DNA of 64,000 nucleotides from Limnomonas spitsbergensis (taxonomy: Eukaryota; Chlorophyta; Chlorophyceae; Chlamydomonadales): the NCBI GenBank assembly GCA_037349105.1, contig JAYJMM010000017.1:1860001-1924000 (forward strand), read 5' to 3'. The notes under the pieces were generated by a model. It was not told where the DNA came from, ran no database searches, and was given only the letters and a program-made list of their open reading frames with translations. Shown here piece by piece: positions 26,555 to 38,700 of the stretch. The position numbers and the translations under genes were made by a program. Each line of letters starts with the position of its first letter. Position 1 is the stretch's first letter.

Positions 26555-27709
26555 ATGGCATCCATACAATTATTGCATTTCGGGGACTCAATTGCTCCCA
26601 TGGTACTTACCTCTGAAGAACTCCGTTGGGCTATCGTAACGAGGTGGAATAAGAACCACGACATCTCCAAGACAGCTAGGCAGCTTGGACTATCCAACAG
26701 GGTTGTGGAGCACTGGGTGCAGCGATATAAAGATTCCGGAGCTGTCCACATCGCGCCAAAGTCCGGCAAGAAGAGGATCCTCAGCCCAGAGGCGGAGTCC
26801 CGGGCCTATGACCTGTTGCTGAGCAACCAGCATGGTGGTGCAAAAACAGTTGCACATGAGCTTGGGACATTAGGCTTGGTCACCAGGCCAGTGGGGAAGA
26901 AGACTGTCATTCGAGCAGCCCGGAGGCACGCATCGGAGATTGGGAAAAAATTGAGGGTTCTGCGGGGTGCGCCTAGGAAGCAGCTTTCGGGGTCAACTCG
27001 ACAGAAGCGGCTGGACTTCTGCAAAGCCAGCAAGGGAAGGGACTGGAGCCACCTCCTCTTCACCGACGGGAAGAAGTTTCCATTTACCTACCCAGGGGTG
27101 AAGATGCAGCCTGTGTCCTGGGGCGTGGAGGGTGAGGGTGAGAGAGCGGTACGTGAGGCAGCCTCTCCAAATCACCCCCTGGTCCTCAACGTGTATGCGG
27201 GCATCTGCAAGTGGGGAATCAGCAAGCTTCACTTTGTGGCAGGCACCAGCAGCCAGAAGACCACCTTCAAGAACAAGAAGGGCCAGGTGGCCAGGAATAT
27301 CACCACAGAGGAGAATGAGGAGGTCGTGAAGACGACATTCCTGCCTGAGGGACAGCACCTCTTCACCCAGCACGACATTGCTACATGGTACCTTCAGCAA
27401 GACAACGACCCTACTCACAGAGCTGTCATACCTGTGGTGAAGAGGTGGAACTCCCAGCGTGGCAGCAGCGTGGGCCTCCTCTAAAAGTGGCCTCCCAACA
27501 GCCCGGACTAGAGTCCGATCGAGAACTTTTGGGGATATATGCAGGCCAAGGTGGACGCTAAGGGCTGCAGAACTCTCCAGGAGTTTAAGGTATCCCTGAT
27601 CAAGGAGGTAGCAGCAGTAAGCAAGGAGTACTTCTCTAAGCTGGTGGGCAGCATGCCCAAAAGGATCGTTGCATGCATCCGCAAGAAGGGCGACAAGACA
27701 AAATATTGA
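26555..27709 (+). pseudogene. Tc1/mariner-type transposase, copy 10, two shared stops only
   Basis: Well preserved: open from ATG to the shared TAA (27482-27484), followed by the shared TAG (27509-27511), then open to TGA. An ACT insertion upstream (near 26438) is shared with copies 11 and 12. Confidence 0.9.
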
Positions 27710-28874
27710 AAATTCTTGCCACCCGCCGCTACAGCACAGGGCGGGTCATATGTATCGTAAAAACGTGGACAGGCCCAGCAGTGCAAGGAGGTTAGGTCAT
27801 AACTTGATATCAGTTACACATTGACTGTGCGCTAACCTGATTGCTAGCAGTGCACTAATACTCTAATTTTTTGAGGATGTTATATTGCAGTGCTGGCCTC
27901 CATAGCTGAAGTATTACCTCCTGTAAAGCCTAGGGTTGTGGCTCTGAAACCACCAGTGCTGTTTTTTTCCATCCTCTCGCAAAACCAGTCTTCGGCAGAT
28001 CTGGCTGGCTCAGCTCAGATAAGAAGGGGGGCCTGGAATAAAGGACATGAAAATCAAGATGTGTGAATAAAGAGTGGATACCTGACATACGGCATCCTGG
28101 AACTCAGTGGCAGTGATATGGGAGCTTGCATGGCTGAGGGGCTGCATGGGGCAAGGGGCATGACTTCCTGACAAGCCACCTTTGCCCCAAATTTGCAGCC
28201 TCTGGAGTTGGGAATGGTGCACGAATTGGGTGGGCAGTCTTAATGAGCTACTCTCAGGCTCTCTGAATCACCAGACATCATAGCAATCGGACAGGTATGG
28301 AGTGAATTCCAATCCAGCAAAGATAGCCCTGATGTGGGCCACATGGAAGGCCATATATGCATGTTGGATTGGACAATTGACCCAGGGAAGGTGGCAATGC
28401 CTCCGTCTATGGCCCACCTATACCCCTTAAGGTTCTACCTTAACCGGGTTTTGGCCACTTCTCAGGCTCAGCCGCCGCAAGGTTGGTACCCAACGGGGCC
28501 GTTTTTGGCATCCAACTGCCATTCGGATTCAAATGATACCCCAACAGACCTCAATAAACCGTGTATGGCAAGCTGGTTACAGCACTTGACGATGAAGCAA
28601 CACACCAGGTCGATCGAGGCAGTTCCTAGAGAGATTACTTCAAATTGCAGTTGGTACTGCTAGTGTGAACCAGGTTGGGACGGTGGGTCAAACCTCAGTA
28701 CCCCTAAAACGTGTCGATACATCTGACCCGCCCTGTACCCGGAAGAAAAGCTCGCAGACTGTCTTGAACATCATCAGTGGGACCCGGACCATGCACACAC
28801 CTGGTGGGCATGCCCTAGGGAAGTGCAACACCCACGCAAAGCGAAATAAGACCTGGCTACTCAAGAGCAAAAAA

Positions 28875-29506
28875 ATGGCATCCATACAATTATTGCATTT
28901 CGGGGACTCAATTGCTCCCATGGTACTTACCTCTGAAGAACTCCGTTGGGCTATCGTAACGAGGTGGAATAAGAACCACGACATCTCCAAGACAGCTAGG
29001 CAGCTTGGACTATCCAACAGGGTTGTGGAGCACTGGGTGCAGCGATATAAAGATTCCGGAGCTGTCCACGTCGCGCCAAAGTCCGGCAAGAAGAGGATCC
29101 TCAGCCCAGAGGCGGAGTCCCGGGCCTATGCCCTGTTGCTGAGCAACCAGCATGGTGGTGCAAAAACAGTTGCACATGAGCTTGGGACATTAGGCTTCGT
29201 CACCAGGCCAGTGGGGAAGAAGACTGTCATTCGAGCAGCCCGGAGGCACGCATCGGAGATTGGGAAAAAATTGAGGGTTCTGCGGGGTGCGCCTAGGAAG
29301 CAGCTTTCGGGGTCAACTCGACAGAAGCGGCTGGACTTCTGCAAAGCCAGCAAGGGAAGGGACTGGAGCCACCTCCTCTTCACCGACGGGAAGAAGTTTC
29401 CATTTACCTACCCAGGGGTGAAGGTGCAGCCTGTGTCCTGGGGCGTGGAGGGTGAGGGTAAGAGAGCAGTACGTGAGGCAAGAAGGGCGACAAGACAAAA
29501 TATTGA
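28875..29506 (+). pseudogene. Tc1/mariner-type transposase, copy 11, catalytic core deleted
   Basis: About 518 bp are missing at 29479/29480, joined at a short GCA/AGAAGGGC match. The deletion removes the second and third catalytic motifs and the shared TAA/TAG, and shifts the frame of the tail. The helix-turn-helix and first acidic motif remain. Confidence 0.9.
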
Positions 29507-30801
29507 AAATTCTTGCTACCCGCCGCTACAGCACAGGGCGGGTCATATGTATCGTAAAAACGTGGACAGGCCCAGCAGTGCAAGGAGGTTAGGTCATGAC
29601 TTGATATCAGGTACACATTGACTGTGCGCTAACCTGATTGCTAGCAGTGCACTAATACTGGTAGGCACCAACTGTCCCTTGAGATAATCAAACGCAAACA
29701 CAATGGGCTTAAGGAGTCCACTTGACAGAATCACCAACTCCAATACATTTATGTTTTGAGATAACTTGGCCATGCTGAGGGGCCTGCCTCTAATTTTTTG
29801 AGGATGTTATATTGCAGTGCTGGCCTCCATAGCTGAAGTATTACCTGCTGTAAAGCCTAGGGTTGTGGCTCTGAAACCACCAGTGCTGTTTTTTTCCATC
29901 CTCTCGCAAAACCAGTCTTCGGCAGATCTGGCTGGCTCAGCTCAGATAAGAAGGGGGGCCTGGAATAAAGGACATGAAAATCAAGATGTGTGAATAAAGA
30001 GTGGATACCTGACATACGGCATCCTGGAACTCAGTGGCAGTGATATGGGAGCTTGCATGGCTGAGGGGCTGCATGGGGCAAGGGGCATGACTTCCTGACA
30101 AGCCACCTTTGCCCCAAATTTGCAGCCTCTGGAGTTGGGAATGGTGCACGAATTGGGTGGGCAGTCTTAATGAGCTACTCTCAGGCTCTCTGAATCACCA
30201 GACATCATAGCAATCAGACAGGTATGGAGTGAATTCCAATCCAGCAAAGATAGCCCTGATGTGGGCCACATGGAAGGCCATATATGCATGTTGGATTGGA
30301 CAATTGACCCAGGGAAGGTGGCAATGCCTCCGTCTATGTCCCACCTACACCCTTTAAGGTTCTACCTTAACCGGGTTTTGGCCACTTCTCAGGCTCAGCC
30401 GCCGCAAGTTTGGTACCCAACGGGGCCGTTTTTGGCATCCAACTGCCATTCGGATTCAAATGATACCCCAACGGACCTCAATAAACCGTGTATGGCAAGC
30501 TGGTTACAGCACTTGACGATGAAGCAACACACCAGGTCGATCGAGGCAGTTCCTAGAGAGATTACTTCAAATTGCAGTTGGTACTGCTAGTGCGAACCAG
30601 GTTGGGACGGTGGGTCAAACCTCAGTACCCCTAAAACGTGTCGATACATCTGACCCGCCCTGTACCCGGAAGAAAAGCTCGCAGACTGTCTTGAACATCA
30701 TCAGTGGGAACCGGACCATGCACACACCTGGTGGGCATGCCCTAGGGAAGTGCAACACCCACGCAAAGCGAAATAAGACCTGGCTACTCAAGAGCAAAAA
30801 A

Positions 30802-31956
30802 ATGGCATCCATACAATTATTGCATTTCGGGGACTCAATTGCTCCCATGGTACTTACCTCTGAAGAACTCCGTTGGGCTATCGTAACGAGGTGGAATAAG
30901 AACCACGACATCTCCAAGACAGCTAGGCAGCTTGGACTATCCAACAGGGTTGTGGAGCACTGGGTGCAGCGATATAAAGATTCCGGAGCTGTCCACGTCG
31001 CGCCAAAGTCCGGCAAGAAGAGGATCCTCAGCCCAGAGGCGGAGTCCCGGGCCTATGCCCTGTTGCTGAGCAACCAGCATGGTGGTGCAAAAACAGTTGC
31101 ACATGAGCTTGGGACATTAGGCTTCGTCACCAGGCCAGTGGGGAAGAAGACTGTCATTCGAGCAGCCCGGAGGCACGCATCGGAGATTGGGAAAAAATTG
31201 AGGGTTCTGCGGGGTGCGCCTAGGAAGCAGCTTTCGGGGTCAACTCGACAGAAGCGGCTGGACTTCTGCAAAGCCAGCAAGGGAAGGGACTGGAGCCACC
31301 TCCTCTTCACCGACGGGAAGAAGTTTCCATTTACCTACCCAGGGGTGAAGGTGCAGCCTGTGTCCTGGGGCGTGGAGGGTGAGGGTGAGAGAGCGGTACG
31401 TGAGGCATCCTCTCCAAATCACCCCTTGGTCCTCAACGTGTATGCGGGCATCTGCAAGTGGGGAATCAGCAAGCTTCACTTTGTGGCAGGCACCAGCAGC
31501 CAGAAGACCACCTTCAAGAACAAGAAGGGCCAGGTGGCCAGGAATATCACCACAGAGGAGAATGAGGAGGTCGTGAAGACGACATTCCTGCCTGAGGGAC
31601 AGCACCTCTTCACCCAGCACGACATTGCTACATGGTAACTTCAGCAGGACAACGACCCTACTCACAGAGCTGCCATACCTGTGGTGAAGAGGTGGAACTC
31701 CCAGCGTGGCAGCAGCGTGGGCCTCCTCTAAAAGTGGCCTCCCAACAGCCCGGACTAGAGTCCGATCGAGAACTTTTGGGGATATATGCAGGCCAAGGTG
31801 GACGCTAAGGGCTGCAGAACTCTCCATGAGTTTAAGGTATCCCTGATCAAGGAGGTAGCAGCAGTAACCAAGGAGTACTTCTCTAAGCTGGTGGGCAGCA
31901 TGCCCAAAAGGATCGTTGCATGCATCCGCAAGAAGGGCGACAAGACAAAATATTGA
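30802..31956 (+). pseudogene. Tc1/mariner-type transposase, copy 12, three stops
   Basis: Open for 279 codons to a TAA at 31636-31638 (TAC to TAA, as in copy 9), then the shared TAA and TAG. This is the last complete copy; the array breaks off 705 bp after its right terminal repeat. Confidence 0.9.
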
Positions 31957-32323
31957 AAATTCTTGCCACCCGCCGCTACAGCACAAGGCGGGTCATATGT
32001 ATCGTAAAAACGTGGACAGGCCCAGCAGTGCAAGGAGGTTAGGTCATGACTTGATATCAGTTACACATTGACTGTGCGCTAACCTGATTGCTAGCAGTGC
32101 ACTAATACTGGTAGGCACCAACTGTCCCTTGAGATAATCAAACGCAAACACAATGGGCTTAAGGAGTCCACTTGACAGAATCACCAACTCCAATAAATTT
32201 ATGTTTTGAGATAACTTGGCCATGCTGAGGGGCCTGCCTCTAATTTTTTGAGGATGTTATATTGCAGTGCTGGCCTCCATAGCTGAAGTATTACCTGCTG
32301 TAAAGCCTAGGGTTGTGGCTCTG

Positions 32324-32706
32324 AAACCACCAGTGCTGTTTTTTCCATCCTCTCGCAAAACCAGTCTTCGGCAGATCTGGCTGGCTCAGCTCAGATAAGA
32401 AGGGGGGCCTGGAATAAAGGACATGAAAATCAAGATGTGTGAATAAAGAGTGGATACCTGACATACGGCATCCTGGAACTCAGTGGCAGTGATATGGGAG
32501 CTTGCATGGCTGAGGGGCTGCATGGGGCAAGGGGCATGGCTTCCTGACAAGCCACCTTTGCCCCAAATTTGCAGCCTCTGGAGTTGGGAATGGTGCACGA
32601 ATTGGGTGGGCAGTCTTAATGAGCTACTCTCAGGCTCTCTGAATCACCAGACATCATAGCAATCAGACAGGTATGGAGTGAATTCCAATCCAGCAAAGAT
32701 AGCCCT
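32324..32706 (+). repeat. partial thirteenth unit of the 2.44-kb array
   Basis: Matches the first ~383 bp of the other units and stops after AGATAGCCCT. In complete units the next bases are GATGTGGGCCACATGG; here they are TTGCGCGTGGTGGC. This is the right-hand breakpoint of the array. Confidence 0.9.
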
Positions 32707-35700
32707 TTGCGCGTGGTGGCTGCATATAAGTCTTTGTTCCGGACGGACGAAGGCTTCTACATGACTCCTGATGGCCTATGTGAGTTGTGGATACCTATTA
32801 AACAGTGGACTCCGTCCCCGCTGCTTGCTTTGTGTTGCCATCGTCGCTGGGGTCCAAGATCAGAACAATTTGAAGCTTTCAATGCATTGTCGCATAATTA
32901 TTGGTTATTGACTCTATTGTCCGAATGATTTGTTAGAGTTTGCTGTGTATGATGAGACTATTGTGGTGTGACAGTGCGTTTTAATGTGTCTGACGGATGA
33001 CAAAGTTTGTGTCATGTCTTTATACAGGGAAGTTTGAGACCTTCGGGGCCATCGCGGGATGGCTATACGTGGACATGCTGGAACTACTGGACTTTCCAAT
33101 GCACATGTCGGCTTTGCTGGATCGTGGAGTGGAGGCAGAGGAGGTCGCTCGTGTCATCGCGGACCTGAAGCATCATGCTGACGGTGGGAGGCTCGGCCCC
33201 CTGATCAGCATGTCGTTGCTTCCAATGTTAGCGGTTGTGTACGGCGTCGAAAGCATTGTGATTGCGGCAGATGTGTCTGGCCGCGATTCTGTCGGGGGAC
33301 GCCGGGTGCCTTTTTCAGTGTCGTTCAATCAGAAGATGCTGGAACCGGGGGGCAATAGCCTCTGTCGGGATCCCGATGGCGTCGTTAGCATCAGCAGTGC
33401 CGGCAGTATGCTGGTTGGCAGCATGTCCAGCCATTACTCTATCTTGTCAGTCAAGGAGCCTTTGCACGTGGTGATGCTCGGTGGAGAGAACTCGTCGGAG
33501 GTCCAATTAAGTACGGGTGGCGTTCTTGGAGTTCTGGCCACCGCGGCTCAGGTGTCGTCCTTGCAAGCGCTGGTTGTGCCAACAGGTAAAATAAAATTTG
33601 ATACTTGAGCAGAAACACTGGAGCATGTTGTGACAATGGAGCAAACATGGGCTATGTTTGATGTGTGGCTGGCAGGTGGTGGCTGCTTGGCATCACCAAT
33701 CTGCGAAATTTGCCATGCAACCATGCACTGTTTTCTGAATTCTATATCCCACTCCTCTGGTTTGACTCAGGAATTATTGAAGGTGATTGATGGGAACATG
33801 TTGCGTCTGGTTGGCTGCACATTTTTGTTGATGTTGATTTTCTTGGTTGCATAGCTTGATTTTTTGTTGTCATGTCTTTTGGTTATCTGGGCAAAGAACT
33901 TTGAGGACTGTTATTTTGGTCTGACTTCCTTGTTTATGTGATTATATTGGCACGGCGGATGGTTTTGTGCTGCAGTCCACGTGTTTGTCGGCGGCCGTAA
34001 CGGCGGCCGCAATAGCGGTCGAAGCGGTGGCATCACACTCGGCGGTGTTGGTGGCAGCCGTACCCTCGGCGGCAGTGGCCGCAGCGTTGGCATCACCCTC
34101 GGCGTTGGTGGTCATGCTCCCTCTTGGTTTGTTGATGGGTACAGATATATGTTTTTGCAGATTTTGGAGGCTGCTCATGTTTGGGATGTTAGCATGTGAT
34201 TGTAAATTAATGGTAGGCTGAAGCTGTTGGCTACTTTTATGGGGGCTCTTAAGCATGGGTGGTTTGAGCATTAGGGTATTTTATGTTTGACTGTATTATG
34301 CAGTTAGTGGTGTTGTTTATTTATCTGCCATGCTGAGATTTGCATTTATTTGCGTTGCAGATATCAATGTATTTTAGGCTGCACTTGCTATATGTATTGC
34401 GGATAGCGTGTTGCACTTTATTGGCAATTTATTTTGTGGGTTGCAGATTTCGGCTGACTCTCATGCTTGTGAATCATGCGTATAGGTGTCATGTCGGCTG
34501 GTCCTCAGTCGAAGGCTACGTGTTTGGCGGCGGCGGTGGTGGCTGAAGCGGTGGTATCACCCTTGTCGTCACCTTTGGTGTCACCCTTGGCGTCACCCTC
34601 TGCTTCAGCTTTGTCTTCACCCTCGGCTTCACCCTTGGAGTCATCCTCGGCGTCACCCTCGGCGTCATCCTCGGCGTCACCCTCGGCGTCAAGCTTGGTG
34701 TCACCCTCGGCGTCCCCCTCGGCGTCTCCCTCGGCGACACTCTTGGTTACATCTGCGGCGTACCCCTCGGCGGAGGTGGTGCCAACCTTGGTGTTGGCTA
34801 GAATCCACCCTGGCGGTAAGTTGATGGCTACATATTTTTGGTGCTCAGATTTTAGGGGCTTATCTGGGATCTGTAGATCTTTGTGGCAGATCTTGGGCCA
34901 AATTTAGGGTTTGATGTAGAGGGCTGCATTTAGGGGTACGGATTTAGGGGGAAATAGTGTGGGCCCATATTCGGGGTGCAGTTTTTGGTGGTTGATTTTG
35001 GGGTTTGAGGGCTGCAAATGTTGGGGCCACCTAGCCTTTATGTAAGTGTAGTTGGAGTTTATAAAATATCAGCGGTAATTGTGATCTGCTTGATAATTAG
35101 GCTAGCAAGCAAGTGTAGCAGAGGTTTTTGTTGATGACATTGGCTTGTTTATTCTGTTTGACATGCTGTTTTGCAAATGCATTTCCACTTCTATGAATGT
35201 ATGGCTGAAGTCACCTTTGTAATCCACTGTTTATTTGTTTTTCAGAGGCTGAACACTGGTTGACCACACTGAATGGCGAGCTTCTGAGATCAGCTTCAGC
35301 GGATGTTGGGCGGCTTGGAGGAGATGTTGTTTCCGTGTATAAACAGTACTTGAGGGGAGGTCATCCACGATTGAAGCCTGGCCATAGGCACGTGTCCCGA
35401 GCATCAACTCATCACCAGGTTGTTGGCCCTATGGCTGTCAGTCCGTCGACATTGGTCGGAAAGGCTTTACGTCTATCTGCTGGTAAGAAATTGTATGGTT
35501 ATGTCATCCTTGCTTGGCGAGTGGATGGCTTTTGATATCTTGATATGCTTACATGTCATTCATTCTTGAGTTAGGGTTTGTTTGATGATCTGTTAAAATG
35601 TCATGGGGCAATAGTTGTTGTGATTGCTTTCAGAGGGGTGTAAATGAAGGCTTTGTAATGTGCGGGTGTGCCATTGATTTGGGCAGCACTTGATGTTTTC

Positions 35701-38700
35701 TAGCAGTACATTTTAGGGTCGGTACGGGGGGGGGGTCTGAATTTGGAGGATGCCCTTAAAGGACTATTGTGTCTTCCATGATTTTTGAATGTGGAGGAAG
35801 AAGCCTTACCTTTTATAATGAAAGTTGCAATATGAATTATTTTGCTTGTTCTCAGGTGGCCTTGTACCTGGACCTTCACCAATGGCTACTATCTCTGCTG
35901 TGGTGATGCATGCTGCATTGTCCAAGTTGAAGACACCTACAGCGATAAGCTGCCCTTTGGCTCATGCTACCTCTCCTATGGGGTCTGCCGCCAACCCTCG
36001 TCCTGGTACGTATTAATGAGTAGAGGGCAAGTGGTTGGAGGGCTGTGGTTCTGTTGCTGCACATGACATGGGTGTTTTTTCAGGCCTGCAGAAAAGTGGG
36101 TTGTTGATCGAAGGCCTGCAGATTACATGACAACAAATATGATGGCTGCTGACTAGAGGGTTGAAGATTATAGTGCTGCCTATATATGGGATGTGAATTA
36201 GTGGGCACCTGATATGGGAGCTGCAAATGGCAGGGCTGTACATAAGAGTATTGCAAATATGTGTACAACTGGTTTATGGGCTGCAGATGTGGGGGCTGCA
36301 GATTAGAGGATAGCAGATGGCGGTGCTGCAGATAAGGGTTCTGCACATGAGGGGGCTGCAGACTAGAGGTTTGCTGATATGTGTTGTACAAATGAATTGG
36401 CTGCAGGAGTATGGGGGAGAAATGAGTGGGTTGCTGATTATAAGGATTTTTTGAGTGGTATGCAAATTCGGCGCTGCAGAGCTTAGGGCTACAAATTAGT
36501 GTGCTGCAGATTAGGAGGCTTCTGATTTGAGGGCTGCCGATTATTGAGCGATTGCTGAAAAGGGGCTTATTGGTGGGGTATGATTTGGGGGCTGTCATGA
36601 GAGGGCTGCAAATATTATGGCTGGAACTTAGTGTGCTGTAATGTACATGGCTGTTTGTATGTTGGAAGTATGTTAGAGGTTTGCATTTCAGTAGGCTGTC
36701 AATTTGCAGATGTGCCATTTATTTGGGCAGCACTTGATGTTTTCTAGCAGTAGATTTTAGGGTTGGTTCTGGGGGGGGTTCTGAATTTCGAGGATGCCTG
36801 TTAAGGACTATTGTGTCTTGCATGATTTTTGAATGTGGAGGAAGAAGCCTTTCCTTTTATAATGGAATTTGCAATATGAATTATTTTGCTTTTTCTCAGG
36901 TGGCCTGGTAGCTGGACCTTCACCAATGGCTACTACCTCTGCTGTGGTGCTGCATGCTGCATTGTCCAAGTTGAAGACACCTACAGCGATAAGCTGCCCT
37001 TTGGCTCATGCTACCTCTCCTTTGGGGTCTGCCGCCAACCCTCGTCCTGGTACGTATTAATGAGTAGAGGGCAAGTGGTTGGAGGCCTGTGGTTCTGTTG
37101 CTGCACATGACATGGTTGTTTTTATTGGCCTGCAGGAAAATGGGTTGTTGATTTGAGGCCTGCAGATTACAGGACAACAAATATGATGGCTGCTGTCTAG
37201 AGGGTTGAAGATTATAGTGCTGCCTATTCATGGGATATAAATTAGTGGGCACCTGATATGGGAGCTGCAAATGGCAGGGCTGTACATAAGAGTATTGCAA
37301 ATATGTGTACAACTGGTTTATGGGCTGCAGATGTGGGGGCTGCAGATTAGAGGATAGCAGATGGCGGTGCTGCAGATAAGGGTTCTGCACATGAGGGGGC
37401 TGTAGATAAGAGGTTTGCTGATATGTGTTGTGCAAATGATTTGGCTGCAGGAGTATGGGGGAGAAATGAGTGGGTTGCTGATTATAAGGATTTGTTTGAG
37501 TGGTATGCAAATTCGGCGCTGCAGAGCTTAGGGGTACATATTAGTTTGCTGCAGATTAGGAGGCTTCTGATTTGGGGGCTGCCGATTATTGAGCGATTGC
37601 TGAAAAGGGGCTTATTGGTGGGGTATGATTTGGGGCTGTCATGAGAGGGCTGCAAATATTATGGCTGGTGGTTAGTGTGCTGCAATGTACAGGGCAGTTC
37701 GTATGTTGGAAGTATGTTAGAGGTTTGCATTTCAGTAGGCTGTCAATTTGGGGGCTGCTGATTTTTGTTTATTCATGCCTTGCATGCCTTATGATTGCTT
37801 TCAATTGTAGGGTTGTTGATTAGAGGACGATTGATTTTAGTACAATCATGTCTTGCATGAAATATGCGTGTGAATTAAGAAGCCTTGCCTTTTGTAATGG
37901 AACTTGCAATGAGAGTTGTTTTGCCTGATTTCAGGTGGCTTGGTACCAGGTCCTTCACCAAAGGCTACTACCTCTGCAGTGGTGTATGCTTCATCGTCCA
38001 AGTTGAAGACACCTACGGCGGCAGGCTGTCCATTGGCCCTGGCTACGACACCGTTGGCGTCAGCTGCTATCCATTGTTCTGGTACGTTGGGGTTGCAAAT
38101 GCTTCATAACTTCTGGGCTGTGTAGGGACAGAGGGTTGCAGGTGAGTGGGCTAAGGATAAGTGTGCTGCACATTTCATGGTTCGTCTTACATGCCTGCAG
38201 ATAAGTGGGTAGTTGATTGGAGGACTGCAGATAAGAGGTCATCAAATCATAGGGCTGTACATTAGCGTGTGGCAGATTGGAGGACTTCCTTCTGTAGAGT
38301 TGTAAGTAGAGGGCTGTAGTGGTGGGGCTGCATATGACATTAGGGTAATGCAGAGAAAGGGGGTAACTGTTTTGAGGGTGGCAGAAGTGGGGGCTGCAGA
38401 TAAGAGGACTGTTGAAATTTGTGTGCAGATGAATTGGCTGCATAATATATGGTTGGAAATGAGAGTGTTGCAGTTAATATGGTTATGGATGAGTTGTTTG
38501 CTGATTATATGGTGCAGGCTATTGGGCTGCTGATGACAGGACTTCATATTATAGGGATTGAAATCAGTGGGCTGCTGATTTCCTGGATTCAGATATTATG
38601 TCTTATAATTAGGGGGCTGCAGATAATTGGGTGGCTGCTGAAAAGGGGCTGATAAGGGGTGTCTTTTTGGGGGGGGAGTGATTAGAGGGATGAAAACTAC

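Larger units (their letters stand above)
3672..32706 (+). repeat. tandem array of a ~2.44-kb unit carrying a Tc1/mariner-type element
   Basis: Twelve units in the same orientation and a partial thirteenth. Using the motif AAACCACCAGTGCTG as the boundary, units start at about 3672, 6114, 8561, 11005, 13452, 15898, 18345, 20789, 23233, 25628, 27947 and 29874; the partial unit starts at 32324. Most are 2441-2450 bp. Unit 9 is 2395 bp (51-bp deletion inside the transposase), unit 10 about 2319 bp (about 125 bp lost near 27861) and unit 11 is 1927 bp (518 bp lost near 29479). Each unit consists of about 1.09 kb of flank, including an open 109-codon frame, plus a 1.35-kb element with terminal inverted repeats. 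Units 5, 6 and 7 share private mutations, so blocks of units were duplicated after the array formed. Confidence 0.95.

Noticed and set aside
33511..34271. Minus-strand frames opposite the Ala/Ser-rich exons
   Set aside because: Antisense of low-complexity exons; plus-strand splice sites and phases fit better.
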